Source: VRUE01 sp963762205 (lineage in GTDB: Bacteria; Actinomycetota; Thermoleophilia; Solirubrobacterales; 70-9). From it: DNA of 64,000 nucleotides. Position 1 is the stretch's first letter. The number at the start of each line of letters is the position of its first letter. Shown here piece by piece: positions 34,902 to 44,498 of the stretch. The notes under the pieces were generated by a model. It was not told the origin of the DNA. It made no database searches and worked only from the letters and a program-made list of their open reading frames with translations. The DNA lies in NCBI GenBank assembly GCA_963762205.1, contig CAVXJZ010000003.1:558001-622000 (forward strand), written 5' to 3'. The translations under genes and the position numbers were made by a program.

Positions 34902-35092
34902 CTCGGCGGCGCCCGCGTCGGCGAGCCGGCTCGCGACCCACTCTGCCGACGCCCTTTCCCCAGCGGTCGCCGAGCCGCGCTCGATCGCGGACAGGGCCTC
35001 GACGTCTGTCCTGAGTTGATCCGCGATTCCCGCTCAGCCTTCCTCGCGCGCGGGCGCCGGGTCGCTCGCAGGCGGACCTGGGCGGGAAGGAG

Positions 35093-35992
35093 TCAACGCG
35101 CGACGCTCCGAGGAAGCAGGAACGGGTAGGGCCGCCGCCGCACGCGACGTTGCCAGGCTCGGTCCAGGCGACGAATTCGCAGGAGCCACTCCCACAGCCG
35201 CGCGTCGGAGCGGTAGTAGCTGCGCACCTCCTGCTCGCTGATCGGTTGGTCGAGCCCGCGGTTGACCGGTTCCAGGAAGACCGGTATCCAGGCGTCGAGC
35301 CGCTCCTTGATCAGGTTGCCCAGCAGGTCGTTGGCAACGCCCCGCCGATGGCGATATGCGTCGAGGATGCGGGGCGCCAGGAAACGCCGGACCGGGGCGC
35401 GCGCGATCGCGGGGAGGGGTCGGACGAGAAGGTCGAGATCGAGGCGGGGGCTTCCGTCTGCCGCCCAGATCATCGGGGTGGTGACGTCGAGGTAGCGGAG
35501 GCGGCCCTCCTCCCAGGTCCAGTTGGAGAGCTGCGCGTCGATCCCCAGTCGAGGCCCGATCGCCGCGAAGGCGGTTTCCACAATCGCATCGACCAAGGGA
35601 TGCCCGGCCGCCGGGTCGCGGGACGCGAGGACGGCGGGCGCCAACGTCTCAGCCGCCAGCACCGGCTGGACCGCGTAGCCCGCGACGGTTCCATCCTCTC
35701 GCCCGATCGGGCTGAGCTCGGTCTCGACGACGTCGACGCCGCGCTTTCTCAGCCCATCCAGGTAGTCGAGCAGGACCCGCCGGTAGGCGTCGAACCGGGC
35801 GGGTGTCGGGAACACCGGAAGCCGCTTGCAGGCGAATTCCGGATCCGCCGGCGGCCAACCGAGGACCAAGGAGATCTCGCCGCCGCCGAGGACCACGAGC
35901 CGCGACTCGTCGCCCTCCTCGAGGGCCAACTCGACATCCGCGTCCAGCCGCCGCAGCTCCTCTTCGGAGAGTCGCCCCGCCACCCGGCTCAT
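35093..35992 (-). CDS. Kinase-like conserved protein of unknown function, coupled to aminotransferase
   Basis: 299 residues from ATG 35990-35992, which overlaps the stop of the aminotransferase gene (ATGA). The protein has GGGEISLVLGWP near the N-terminus, FACKRLPVF, a central LGIDAQLSNWTW and then LRYLDVTTPMIW. The spacing of Asp and Asn in IDAQLSNW followed by YLDVTTP recalls the catalytic and metal-binding loops of protein/aminoglycoside kinases, so a kinase-like fold is possible. I recognise no named family with certainty. Coupling suggests that it works on the aminotransferase substrate or product. Confidence 0.5.
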   Translation of the reverse strand: MSRVAGRLSEEELRRLDADVELALEEGDESRLVVLGGGEISLVLGWPPADPEFACKRLPVFPTPARFDAYRRVLLDYLDGLRKRGVDVVETELSPIGREDGTVAGYAVQPVLAAETLAPAVLASRDPAAGHPLVDAIVETAFAAIGPRLGIDAQLSNWTWEEGRLRYLDVTTPMIWAADGSPRLDLDLLVRPLPAIARAPVRRFLAPRILDAYRHRRGVANDLLGNLIKERLDAWIPVFLEPVNRGLDQPISEQEVRSYYRSDARLWEWLLRIRRLDRAWQRRVRRRPYPFLLPRSVAR

Positions 35993-37231
35993 CCGAGCGC
36001 GCGGCGGACGGCCTCGATGATCTCGTCGGCCTCTCGCGTCGTTGAGGATCAGCGGCGGCTTGAACTGCGTCACCGAGTGATCGTGCTCGGCGAAGACCGC
36101 GAAGACGCCTGCGTCGATCAGCTTCTTGGCCGCTTCGACGCCGCCCTCCGGCTCCTCGAAGGAGAGCCCCATGGTCAGGCCTCGGCGGCGCAGATCGAAA
36201 GGCAGGTCCTCGAGCCCCGACTCGAAGCGCTCGCCGAGGGCGCGGACGCGGTCCAGGAACTCCGGCCTGGAGATCTCCGCCATCACCGCGCTCGCCGTGA
36301 CGCAGCCGAGCTCCGAGCCGCCGAAGGTCGAGACGTAGGCGAATGGGAGGTCGTCGAAGAAGGCCTCGAGCTCCTCGGTGATCAGGGCTGCGCTGACCGG
36401 GTACAGGCCGCCGCCCAGGCCCTTGCCGGTGATCACGATGTCCGGTTCGGCCTCCTCCTGCTGGTAGAACCAAGGCGTTCCCGTGCGGCCCAATCCGGTC
36501 TGCACCTCGTCGAGAATCAAGAGCGCGCCATGGCGCCGGGCGAGCTCACCTGCTTCGCGCAGGTAGCCGGGCTCCGGCGGCGGAAAGCCGAGAGTCGCCG
36601 GAATCGACTCGAGAATCACGGCCGCCGCGCCTCCCTCCAGCTCGGCGCTCAGCGGGTCGAGGTCGTTGAAGGGCACGTGCGAGAAACCGGGAAGGGGCTC
36701 GCCGTAGGGCTCCGACCAGCGGGGGTCGCTGGCCGCGCGGGCAAGGCCCGCCAGGCCGTGGTAGGCGCCGCCGGCGGCGACGATCTTCTGCCGGCCCGTA
36801 TGGCCTCGGGCAAGTGTCAGCGCGAGATCCACCGCCTCGCTGCCCGATGGTGTGAACAGCGCATAGGGGAGGCGGTCGCCGGTGCTCGCCGAGAGCTGCT
36901 CGGCGAGATGGGCCCGCCAACCTGAGATCAGGTGGTGGTTGCCGACGTCGAGGTGGTCGAGGGCATCTCGAAGCGCGGTGGCGATGGCCGGGTGGCGATG
37001 GCCGAGGTTGAACACGCCACCGTTGCAGTGACAGTTCCAGAACCAACGACCGTCGTAGGCGTCGCGGAAACGGGCACCCTCACGCTCGCCGACGACGAGG
37101 TCGACCCCCATCGCCTGCAAGGCAGCGACCTTGCCACGGTTGACATGGCTCGCAAACGCCGCAGCCGCCTCCTCGCGACCCGGGTAGGTCTCCGCGGCAG
37201 ATGGAGCTTCGATGCTTGTCGGATTTTCCAT
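35989..37231 (-). CDS. Class III PLP-dependent aminotransferase (frameshift near 36046)
   Basis: About 413 residues. Typical class III features: HCNGGVFNLGHRHP, FTPSGSEAVDLALTLARG, the DEVQTGLGRTG Asp, the PLP lysine in IVITGKGLGGGLYP and STFGGSELGC. After KPPLILNDAR the frame must move by one base to read EADEIIEAVRRALG and stop at 35989-35991; uncorrected, it would fuse to the next gene. Start ATG 37229-37231 with AGGAGG upstream. It would transfer an omega- or alpha-amino group to an oxo acid; the substrate is not evident. Confidence 0.8.
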
Positions 37232-37347
37232 GCGGGTCCTCCTGGGGTCCGGTTCAGTCTGCGGAGTCCATTTGCCTGAGCTCTGGGCCTCAACCTTTGC
37301 CCCGGCCACCCGTTTTCAGCATCGGGCCAGTCCCAGGCGGTCGAGAG

Positions 37348-37699
37348 TCACCCCGGCTCGCGTGCCTGGACGGTCGTCTCGCGGATGATCTTGTCGTCGC
37401 GAATGTCCACGATCGAGTTGCCGACAACCCGCCGCCCGTCAGGAAGCGTGCAGGTCAGCGTGTAGGCGACATGGTCGTCGGTCGCAAATAGGTTGTCCAC
37501 CGCGAGCTTCACTTTGCTGCCGCTCTGGTTTCGCTCGACGATCTCGATCAGGTCCTGCTTCGTGCGCTTGCGCGGTTCGTTTGGGAGGCGTTACGTCGTC
37601 CATCTCCGTCTGCTCGAAGTCCTCTGCGTAGAGGTCCTTCAGGGCGGCGAGATCCCATTGCTCGAACACGTCCTTCAATCGTTGGGTATCGATGGCCAT
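37348..37699 (-). CDS. NTF2-like/SnoaL-fold protein (frameshift near 37580)
   Basis: About 117 residues. The N-terminal helices (RLKDVFEQWDLAALKDLYAE) and, one frame over, strands KQDLIEIVERNQSG, KLAVDNLFATDDHVAYTLTC and VVGNSIVDIRDDKIIRETTV form the small barrel of the NTF2-like superfamily (SnoaL, DUF4440). The break lies in the ccctcccaaac/gaacc region near 37580. Members range from small enzymes to binding proteins; nothing defines the ligand here. Confidence 0.55.
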
Positions 37700-37997
37700 G
37701 AGCCTCCTCCAGGTCTCGCTCTTTTGGGCTTTTGGCTAGCCCTAACAGCGGTCAGGCGGGAAGTCAACCAACCGGCGCGCGGCGGCGGGCCGAGAGCGTG
37801 CCGCCGCTGACGTCAGGCCACGGGCATCCGGCGCGCTCATGCTCGGACGCTCCTAGGCCGATGGGTCAGCAGCGCGAGCAATCCGCTCAGCGCTTCCAAG
37901 CACCGCGCCGGGCATGCGGTCGGTAAGGAGCAGAACCCTTGAAATATCGTGCATCCCGAAGCCCTGCGGACCATGAGCGGCGACCTTGCCAGCTGCC

Positions 37998-38760
37998 CTC
38001 GATGGTCGCCGCCGGAGTCGCTCTGTTCATCGCGCTCGGCGGATAGGCAACGCCGCAAACAGCCTGATCCGCGCCCGGAATATCGCCGCCAACGCCGTCA
38101 CGAGCAAGGCGATCCGGAACGGCTCGGTCGTTGAGGGACCTGAAACCGAGGAGCGCGCGTTGCTGACAGCGCCAGGGGTGTCAGGGGTGTGAGGGGCGAA
38201 ACCGGTCTAAGAGGAAACCCCGGCACCCGGTCCGAGTAGCGCCAACGGAGCCAACGGCACCGCAGGCACAGACGGCGCCAGTGGATCCGACGGCGCCAAC
38301 GGCGCCAATGGGCCCAACGGCGCAAACGGCGTCGACGGAACCGATGGCGCGGACGGGACCAATGGCACCAATGGCACCAATGGCACCGACGGCACCGACG
38401 GGATCAACGGCACGATCGCGCCGCTGTCGGCCACCAAAGGCCCGACTGCCCTCCCCACCGCCAGTCCGCCGACCACGGTGGTCGAACTGACGGTTCCTGC
38501 CGGCAACTATGTCGTCCTGGCAAAGACGCAGCTGTCCCACACGGGTGCCGGCGATTCCGTCGAATGCGCCCTCAAGGCCGGCGCTGCCACCATCGACCAG
38601 GTCTCGATGAAGACACTGCCCGCGCTTGCCGCGATCCCCGCATCGCTACAGGCGGTCACCACGCTGGGATCGCCATCCCAGCTGAGCGTCCAATGCAGTG
38701 TGCTGGTGGCCAACGGATCGGCCGACTTCAACAGCCTGATCGCGATCCCGACCGGCTAGA
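37998..38760 (+). CDS. Small secreted collagen-like protein (frame broken)
   Basis: A hydrophobic start (MVAAGVALFIALGG) continues, one frame over, as GNAANSLIRARNIAANAVTS and KAIRNGSVV, the head found in many Thermoleophilia secreted proteins. From 38236 a Gly-X-Y region of about 17 triplets rich in Asn/Asp/Thr (GTDGADGTNGTNGTNG) follows, then a compact beta domain (VVELTVPAGNYVVLAKTQL, CALKAGAA, LSVQCSVLVANGS) ending at TAG 38758-38760. Frame changes near 38040 and 38150. Short Gly-Thr-Asn/Asp triplets instead of proline-rich ones are unusual. Confidence 0.55.
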
Positions 38761-38867
38761 CCCCCGAGCCCTGCGCGGCGGAGTCGGCCATTTCCGCCCG
38801 CACACCTGTATCCATCAAGCTGAGCGGGCCCAGGGCGGCCCGCTCCGACCGAAGTCGTGGCGCCGGG

Positions 38868-39469
38868 TCAGGGGACCATGATCACGAAGGCGGCACCGTC
38901 GACGGCCGCGCCGGTCTCCGCCTTGTAGATCTTGATCTCATAGGTGCCGTCTTCGCATGTTCCCGTCCCGCGGTCCCACATCACGGAGTAGTTCTCGCTT
39001 GTGGAGGCATTGTACTCGAGCGTCAGGATCGGGGGGTCGGTTTCCGGGTCGACGACGTTCGACGTGAGGCAGTAGATCCCGGTGGCTTTCTTTTCGACGT
39101 CACTGAATCCGTGCGGCACGATTCCCGTCGTTTCTATGGTCGGTTCGCCTTGCGTTTCGATCCAGGCGATCGCGCGGAACGGAATGCCCGCCGGCCCGGG
39201 TGGACCTTCGGGGCCGCGCTGGCCTTCCGGCCCGGCGGGAAGTTGCCCGGTCGCAAGTCGGCGGCCTGGAGCGAGCCGTTGGCCACCTTGGTGGAGTTGA
39301 CCGCGCTTCCGGCGATTTTCACCCGGGTTACGGCGTTCTTCTTCAGCTGCTTGGACCCAACCGTGTTCTTGCCCAGCGCCGCCCAGGCCGTCGGGACGCC
39401 GATAACCGCCACCGCCAGGGCGACGTAGCCGACTGCGTTTGCCTTGAGGTGGGCGCGGACCCGCGTCAT
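38868..39469 (-). CDS. Small secreted collagen-like protein, sister of the convergent gene (frameshift near 39243)
   Basis: The N-terminus (VGYVALAVAVIGVPTAWAAL then GKNTVGSKQLKKNAVTRVKI) is the same kind of head as in the protein at 37998. A short collagen stretch, in the next frame, reads GPEGQRGPEGPPGPAG; the C-terminal domain (IVPHGFSDVEKKATGIYCLT, GTGTCEDGTYEIKIYKAETG) has two Cys. Adding one G near 39243 restores a single 200-residue protein. Start ATG 39467-39469 with AGGA-type ribosome site upstream. Role unknown; likely exported and oligomeric. Confidence 0.6.
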
Positions 39470-39656
39470 GTCATGTCCTCCTAGGGAGCCGAACCGGTGT
39501 CAGGAACCTTACAGCCGATGTCCAGGGCCGCCAGCCGGGCGAACTCGAGCGCCCTGAAAGCCGCGCGCCGATGCGGTCGATATTGCGGCGGGATTTGGCG
39601 TGGAGCTCCTACTCTGACGTTCTCGGGAGGCCTCGGCAGGTGATAACACTCGCCCC

Positions 39657-40490
39657 GTGAGCGGGGTGGAGGTGGAGGTGGAGCGGGACGGGACGATTGC
39701 CATTGCCGGGCGCCGGTTCGCCTGGCGCGCGCTCGGGGCCGGCCCGCGCCTGCTGCTCGTGCAGGGCTACGCGGGCAGCGCCGACGACTGGCCCCCGGAC
39801 TTCCTGGCGGCGCTCGGACGCTCGTTCGCGCTCCTCGCCCCCGACAACCGCGGGATGGGCGGCTCCGACCTCGGTGACCCGGCCGAGGTGACGATCGAAT
39901 CGATGGCCGCCGACCTCGAGGCGCTGCTCGACGAGCTGGAGATCGACCGGATCCCGGTCCTCGGCTTCTCGATGGGTGGCTTCATCGCCCAGGCCCTCGC
40001 GGTCCGGGCCCCCGAGCGGGTCGAGTCGCTCGCGCTGCTTTCCACCGACCCGGGCGGCCCGGGCGCGATCCGCGCCGAAGCGGCCGATTGGGGCCGCCTC
40101 GTCGACCACTCCGGGACCCCCCGCGAACGGGCCTCGCGCATGATCTCGGTCATCTTTCCCCCCGCCGTCGCTCCCCGCTTCGACCGCGAGTTCGGCGAGC
40201 TCGCGGCGGCGTCTCAGGCCATGCTCGATCCGACGGCCCTCGCCGCCCAGGAGCGGGCGATGGCGCAGTGGTGGGCGGCCTCGCCGGGGGCCGACGGCCT
40301 TTCGCGGATCGCACCGGTCCTGATCGGGCACGGCGCCGAGGACGTCGTCATCCCACCGGGCAACGCCGAGTTGCTTGCGGCGCGCTTTCCGGGCGCGCTG
40401 GTGGAGCACTTCGCCGGCGCCGGCCACGCGTTCCCGGCCCAGCGGCCGGAGGCCGCGGCCGATCTGATCGCATCCGAGCTTCGTGTCTGA
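39657..40490 (+). CDS. Alpha/beta hydrolase
   Basis: 277 residues, intact. Nucleophile S105 in VLGFSMGGFIAQ, acid in IGHGAEDVVIP, histidine in GAGHAFPAQRP; oxyanion region LLLVQGYAGSADDW. Substrate range cannot be derived; the sequence resembles esterase/peroxidase-like hydrolases. Start GTG 39657. It precedes a lipid acyltransferase on the same strand with a gap of 87 bp. Confidence 0.8.
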   Translation: MSGVEVEVERDGTIAIAGRRFAWRALGAGPRLLLVQGYAGSADDWPPDFLAALGRSFALLAPDNRGMGGSDLGDPAEVTIESMAADLEALLDELEIDRIPVLGFSMGGFIAQALAVRAPERVESLALLSTDPGGPGAIRAEAADWGRLVDHSGTPRERASRMISVIFPPAVAPRFDREFGELAAASQAMLDPTALAAQERAMAQWWAASPGADGLSRIAPVLIGHGAEDVVIPPGNAELLAARFPGALVEHFAGAGHAFPAQRPEAAADLIASELRV

Positions 40491-40577
40491 AGCCAGCGGC
40501 ACTCCTATGTGGACCGGGGCGCCGGCCCGGTCACCGGCAAGCGGCCGCGGCGACCCCGAAGTGGCAGAATCGACGGA

Positions 40578-41621
40578 ATGCTGCGGGGCGGTGTCGACGA
40601 GACCCGGGCCGAGACGATCCTGCGAAGGCTGCGCACGATCCCGCCGCTCGTGCTCGGCCTCGTGCTGGTCACGGCGCTGCTGCCGCTGCTGCTGATTGCC
40701 GGCCTGGCGATCGACGCGGTGCGCCGGGTGGCGTTCGGCGTGCCGCCGACGGCGGCGCGGCTCGTCCTGTTCCTGTGGGCGTACCTCGCCGCCGAGGTCG
40801 GAGGCCTCGCCGCGCTGGCGGTGCTCTGGCTCGCGAGCCTGGGCGGCCGGCGGCGGGCCTGGATGCTCGAGCGGACCTGGCGCTTCCAGCAGCTCTGGGC
40901 CGGCGTGCTGCTGGGGGCGGTGCGCGTGCTGTTCGGCCTGCGGCTCGAGGTCGAGGGCGACGATGCGGTCGCCCCCGGACCTGTGATCGTGCTGGTCCGC
41001 CATGCGAGCATCGTCGACAACCTGCTGCCGGCCAACCTCGTCTCCCGCCCGCACGGCATCCACCTGCGCTACGTGCTCAAGCGCGAGCTGCTCTCCGACC
41101 CGTGCCTCGATGTCGCCGGGCGCCGCCTGCCGAACTATTTCGTCCGCCGGGGGACGGGCGAGGCACAGGAGGTGGAGCGGGTGCGCGCGCTCGCCGGCGG
41201 CCTCGGGGCGGAGGAGGGCGTGCTGATCTACCCGGAGGGGACGCGCTTCACGCCGGCGCGTCGCGATCGTGCGATCGCGCGCATCGCGCAGCGCGACGCC
41301 GGCCTGGCCGCGCGGGCCGAGCGCCTCCGGCATCTGCTGCCGCCGCGACTCGGCGGCGTCGGGGCCCTGCTCGACGGCGCGCCCGACGCCGACGTCGTGG
41401 TGATCGCCCACCACGGCTTCGACGGCCTGCGGCTGATCTCGGACATCTGGCGCGGCGGCCTCGTCGGGCTCGCGGTCCGGGTCCGGGTAACGCGGGTGGC
41501 GCGTTCCGCGGTGCCCGAGGAGGAGGGGGCGCGGGCGGCCTGGCTCTACGACGTCTGGCAGGACGTCGACGACTGGCTCGGGGAGCGGTTCGCGGGGGCG
41601 GCCGGACGGGCGGGCAGATGA
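40578..41621 (+). CDS. 1-acyl-glycerol-3-phosphate acyltransferase-like membrane protein
   Basis: 347 residues. Two N-terminal membrane helices (LVLGLVLVTALLPLLLIAGL, LVLFLWAYLAAEVGGLAAL) precede the PlsC-type domain with the HX4D motif H142-D147 (VRHASIVDN) and the EGTRF motif (E220). It should transfer an acyl chain to a lysophospholipid or similar acceptor at the inner membrane. Start ATG 40578; upstream in-frame codons have no family support. The stop overlaps the next start (ATGA), indicating joint translation with the DUF1295 protein. Confidence 0.75.
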   Translation: MLRGGVDETRAETILRRLRTIPPLVLGLVLVTALLPLLLIAGLAIDAVRRVAFGVPPTAARLVLFLWAYLAAEVGGLAALAVLWLASLGGRRRAWMLERTWRFQQLWAGVLLGAVRVLFGLRLEVEGDDAVAPGPVIVLVRHASIVDNLLPANLVSRPHGIHLRYVLKRELLSDPCLDVAGRRLPNYFVRRGTGEAQEVERVRALAGGLGAEEGVLIYPEGTRFTPARRDRAIARIAQRDAGLAARAERLRHLLPPRLGGVGALLDGAPDADVVVIAHHGFDGLRLISDIWRGGLVGLAVRVRVTRVARSAVPEEEGARAAWLYDVWQDVDDWLGERFAGAAGRAGR

Positions 41622-42403
41622 GCACCGCGGGCCTATTGGCGATCGAGGCGGGCCTCGTGCTCATGCTCGTCACGGCGCTGTGGGGGGTCAGCGTGGCGGT
41701 GCGCGACACCTCGATCGTCGACATCTTCTGGGGCAGCGGCTTCGTCGTCGTGGCCTGGGCCGGTTTCGCCCTGGCCGACGGGAGCCTCGACCGCCGCCTG
41801 CTCTTGGCGGCGCTGGTAACGGTCTGGGGCCTGCGGCTGACCGCCCACCTCGCATACCGCAACCTCGGCGGTGGAGAGGACCGCCGCTACGCGGCGATGC
41901 GCCGCCGCCACGGGGACCGCTGGCCGCTGCGCAGCCTGGTGGTCGTCTTCTGGTTGCAGGGCGCCCTGCTCTGGGTCGTCTCGCTGCCGGTGCAGGTCGG
42001 GATGACCGATCCCGCGCCGCCGGGGCTCGGCGCGCTCGACTGGGCCGGCGCCGCGCTGTGGGCGGTCGGGTTCGCCTTCGAGGCCGTCGGCGACCTGCAG
42101 CTCGCGCGGTTCAAGGCCGATCCGACGAACCGCGGGAAGGTGATGGACGGCGGGCTGTGGCGCTACACGCGTCACCCGAACTACTTCGGCGACTTCTGCG
42201 TGTGGTGGGGCATCTGGCTCATCGCGCTGGCAACCGGGGGCGCGTGGTGGACCGTCGTCGGCCCGATCGCCATGTCCACGCTGTTGATCCGGGTCAGCGG
42301 CGCCGCCCTGCTCGAGCGCTCGCTGATACCCCGGCGCGAGGGCTACGCCGACTACGTCGCCCGCACGAGCGCGTTCTTTCCGTGGCCCCCGCGCCGCGGC
42401 TGA
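41618..42403 (+). CDS. DUF1295 / steroid 5-alpha-reductase-like membrane protein
   Basis: 261 residues with about seven hydrophobic segments. The C-terminal signature GLWRYTRHPNYFGDFCVWWG and RVSGAALLERSLIPRREGYA is that of the DUF1295/isoprenylcysteine methyltransferase-like superfamily, whose members use NADPH or SAM on lipids. Start ATG 41618-41620 overlaps the stop of the acyltransferase. The pair is likely to act on a membrane lipid; the reaction is unknown. Confidence 0.75.
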   Translation: MSTAGLLAIEAGLVLMLVTALWGVSVAVRDTSIVDIFWGSGFVVVAWAGFALADGSLDRRLLLAALVTVWGLRLTAHLAYRNLGGGEDRRYAAMRRRHGDRWPLRSLVVVFWLQGALLWVVSLPVQVGMTDPAPPGLGALDWAGAALWAVGFAFEAVGDLQLARFKADPTNRGKVMDGGLWRYTRHPNYFGDFCVWWGIWLIALATGGAWWTVVGPIAMSTLLIRVSGAALLERSLIPRREGYADYVARTSAFFPWPPRRG

Positions 42404-42418
42404 GCGGCCACCTGTGGT

Positions 42419-43564
42419 TCAGCGAAGCGACGGGTCGATCAGGATCTTGGCGTGCTTCTCGGGGTCCTCGAGGTCCGAGAAGGCGCCGGGGACGCCCTCG
42501 AGCCCGACCGTTCCGGTGATCATCGGCCTCGGGTCGACCTTCCCCTCGGCGAGCATGTGCAGGGTGTCGCGGAACTCGAGCGGCGTGTAGCCGAGGACGA
42601 AGCGCAGGTCGACCTCCTTGTTGATCGCCATCGCCGGCCGGAACGAGTCGGAGCCGACGCAGACTCCGACCACGACGACCCGAGAGAAGAGGGGGGCCGA
42701 GTCGACGACCTGGGCGATCATCCCCGGGACGCCCACGCACTCGAAGATCACCGGGCGCTTGGGCGCGAAGCCGAGCTTCTCCGCCGCGCGCCAGGCGTGC
42801 CACCAGCCGACCGGCAGGCGGTCGAGCTTCTCGCGGGTGTCGAAGGCGAGATCGAGGGCATCCGGGAGCCCGGAGAGCCAACCCGGGTCGTCGGCGGGCT
42901 CGTAGGGGGAGTCCTGCGACGGGTCGACGACGAGATCGGCTCCGCAGCGCTCGGCGAGCGCCCGCCGGCCGCTCGAGAAATCGCCGGCGATGACCGTGCG
43001 CACCCCGGTCGCCTTCAACATCAGGATCACGCCGAGGCCGACCGGGCCGCAGCCGATCACGACCGCCACGTCCCGCTTGCCGACCTCCCCACGGCGAACC
43101 GCGTGCAGGGCGACCGCCATCGGCTCGGTCAGCGCCGCGACGGCGGGGTCGAGGCCGTTCGGCACCGGCATCATCATCGACTCCTGGACGAGGACCCGCT
43201 CCGCGTAGGCCCCCGGTGCGTGCTGGGAGAGGCCGGTGGTGTCGACTCCGCCCTCGCCGCGCAGGATCGGGAGCGCGACGACCGGGGCGCCGCTGGTCAG
43301 GCGCTTCCGGCATTTCGGCCCGTACTCGGCGACCCGGCCGCTGAACTCGTGCCCGAACACCACCGCCTGATCGGAGCGGCCGAAGCGGTCGTAGCCGACC
43401 TCGACGGCCAGGTCGGCCCACTGGTCGATCCCGTGGCGCGCGTGCAGGTCCGATCCGCAGATTCCGCAGCGCGTGACCTCGATCCGCACCTGGCCGGGGC
43501 CCGGGTCGGGCTCGGGGCGCTCGACCAGGTCGAACTCACCGTGTTGGCAGGCGACGGCTCTCAT
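42419..43564 (-). CDS. Zinc-dependent alcohol dehydrogenase (MDR family)
   Basis: 381 residues, intact. Catalytic-zinc region GICGSDLHARH (C36) and VVFGHEFSG, coenzyme fold VVIGCGPVGLGVILML with FECVGVPGM. The structural-zinc lobe with its cysteine quartet is missing between GPKCRK and VVALP, as in some short-lobed members. It would oxidise an alcohol or reduce a carbonyl using NAD(P). Start ATG 43562-43564. Convergent with the DUF1295 gene. Confidence 0.85.
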   Translation of the reverse strand: MRAVACQHGEFDLVERPEPDPGPGQVRIEVTRCGICGSDLHARHGIDQWADLAVEVGYDRFGRSDQAVVFGHEFSGRVAEYGPKCRKRLTSGAPVVALPILRGEGGVDTTGLSQHAPGAYAERVLVQESMMMPVPNGLDPAVAALTEPMAVALHAVRRGEVGKRDVAVVIGCGPVGLGVILMLKATGVRTVIAGDFSSGRRALAERCGADLVVDPSQDSPYEPADDPGWLSGLPDALDLAFDTREKLDRLPVGWWHAWRAAEKLGFAPKRPVIFECVGVPGMIAQVVDSAPLFSRVVVVGVCVGSDSFRPAMAINKEVDLRFVLGYTPLEFRDTLHMLAEGKVDPRPMITGTVGLEGVPGAFSDLEDPEKHAKILIDPSLR

Positions 43565-43640
43565 ACCTAGGTCGCCCCATCCTAGGGCCGGGCCCCTCGG
43601 CTGGGGGCCTCGGCCGGGCCGGGCGAACCGGCGGTCAGGC

Positions 43641-44420
43641 CTATCGTCGCCTCGATTCGACCCTGCTGCCCAGCCCTTCAGAGGGGGGAGGAGCCGCGGG
43701 AGGCTTCCGCATCGTCTCGTAGAGATCGGTGAGCACCGTGTCGGGGACCTCGATCGGGCCGCGGCTGGGCCGGTCGAGGTCGCTGGTGACGAAGAGCAGG
43801 AATGCGACGAGCACGGCGGCGAGCACCACCCCACCGACCCCGCGGCCGACGATCGCAAGGTAGGCGGCGAGCAGCGCAAGGGCGAGCGAGGCGCCGAGCA
43901 CCTCGAGCAGCAGGACCGTCGCCGGCACTTCGTTGTGCAGGGCGGCGATCCTCACTCCCTGGGCGTCGATCATCGGGTTCAGCGACTCGACGTAGAGGCG
44001 CGGCGCGCTCGCCACCGGCCTCCCCTCGAGTTCCGCCGCCGCCAGCCGCCAGAGGCTCCGCTGGAGCACGTCCTCCCGCGAGGTCACCACCTCCTCCTCC
44101 GTGCTGCCGGGCGGGTACTCGGAGATGTTGATCGCGCTTCGGATGTATGTGACCAGGAGCGTCAGGGAGCGGGTCCGGATCGGCTCGTGCAGGGTCTGGG
44201 CGCGCAGGTAGGTCGTGCCGATCGCGGTGGACTCGTTGACGATCGCCTCGCGGCGGTCCTCATAGCGCGACAGCGCCAGGGAAAGGCCGAAGGCGAGGAT
44301 CAGCCCGACGACGCCGAGCAGCGCGCCCTGAAGCACCCCGAACGGCTCGCTGAGGCTCTCCGACAGGTGCCTGGCGCGACGGCCGACCAGCGCACCCAGG
44401 CCGGTCGCGCCGAGGAGCAC
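43641..44420 (-). CDS. DUF4239-like (bestrophin-like) membrane protein
   Basis: 259 residues. A first membrane helix (GVLQGALLGVVGLILAFGLS) is followed by the conserved segment RREAIVNESTAIGTTYLRAQ typical of DUF4239, a long extracytoplasmic helical part, then two helices (LLLEVLGASLALALLAAYLA, GGVVLAAVLVAFLLFV). Start GTG 44420 is uncertain; about 25 hydrophobic residues (LELALLLVFVLLG) continue upstream in frame but without start codon before a TAA. Function unknown; bestrophin-related proteins are ion channels. Confidence 0.65.
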   Translation of the reverse strand: MLLGATGLGALVGRRARHLSESLSEPFGVLQGALLGVVGLILAFGLSLALSRYEDRREAIVNESTAIGTTYLRAQTLHEPIRTRSLTLLVTYIRSAINISEYPPGSTEEEVVTSREDVLQRSLWRLAAAELEGRPVASAPRLYVESLNPMIDAQGVRIAALHNEVPATVLLLEVLGASLALALLAAYLAIVGRGVGGVVLAAVLVAFLLFVTSDLDRPSRGPIEVPDTVLTDLYETMRKPPAAPPPSEGLGSRVESRRR

Positions 44421-44498
44421 GAAGACCAGCAGGAGCGCCAGCTCCAGGGTGGTGAGCTCGAAGAGGATGCCGCAGGCTATGCCGTCTTACGGACGCAG

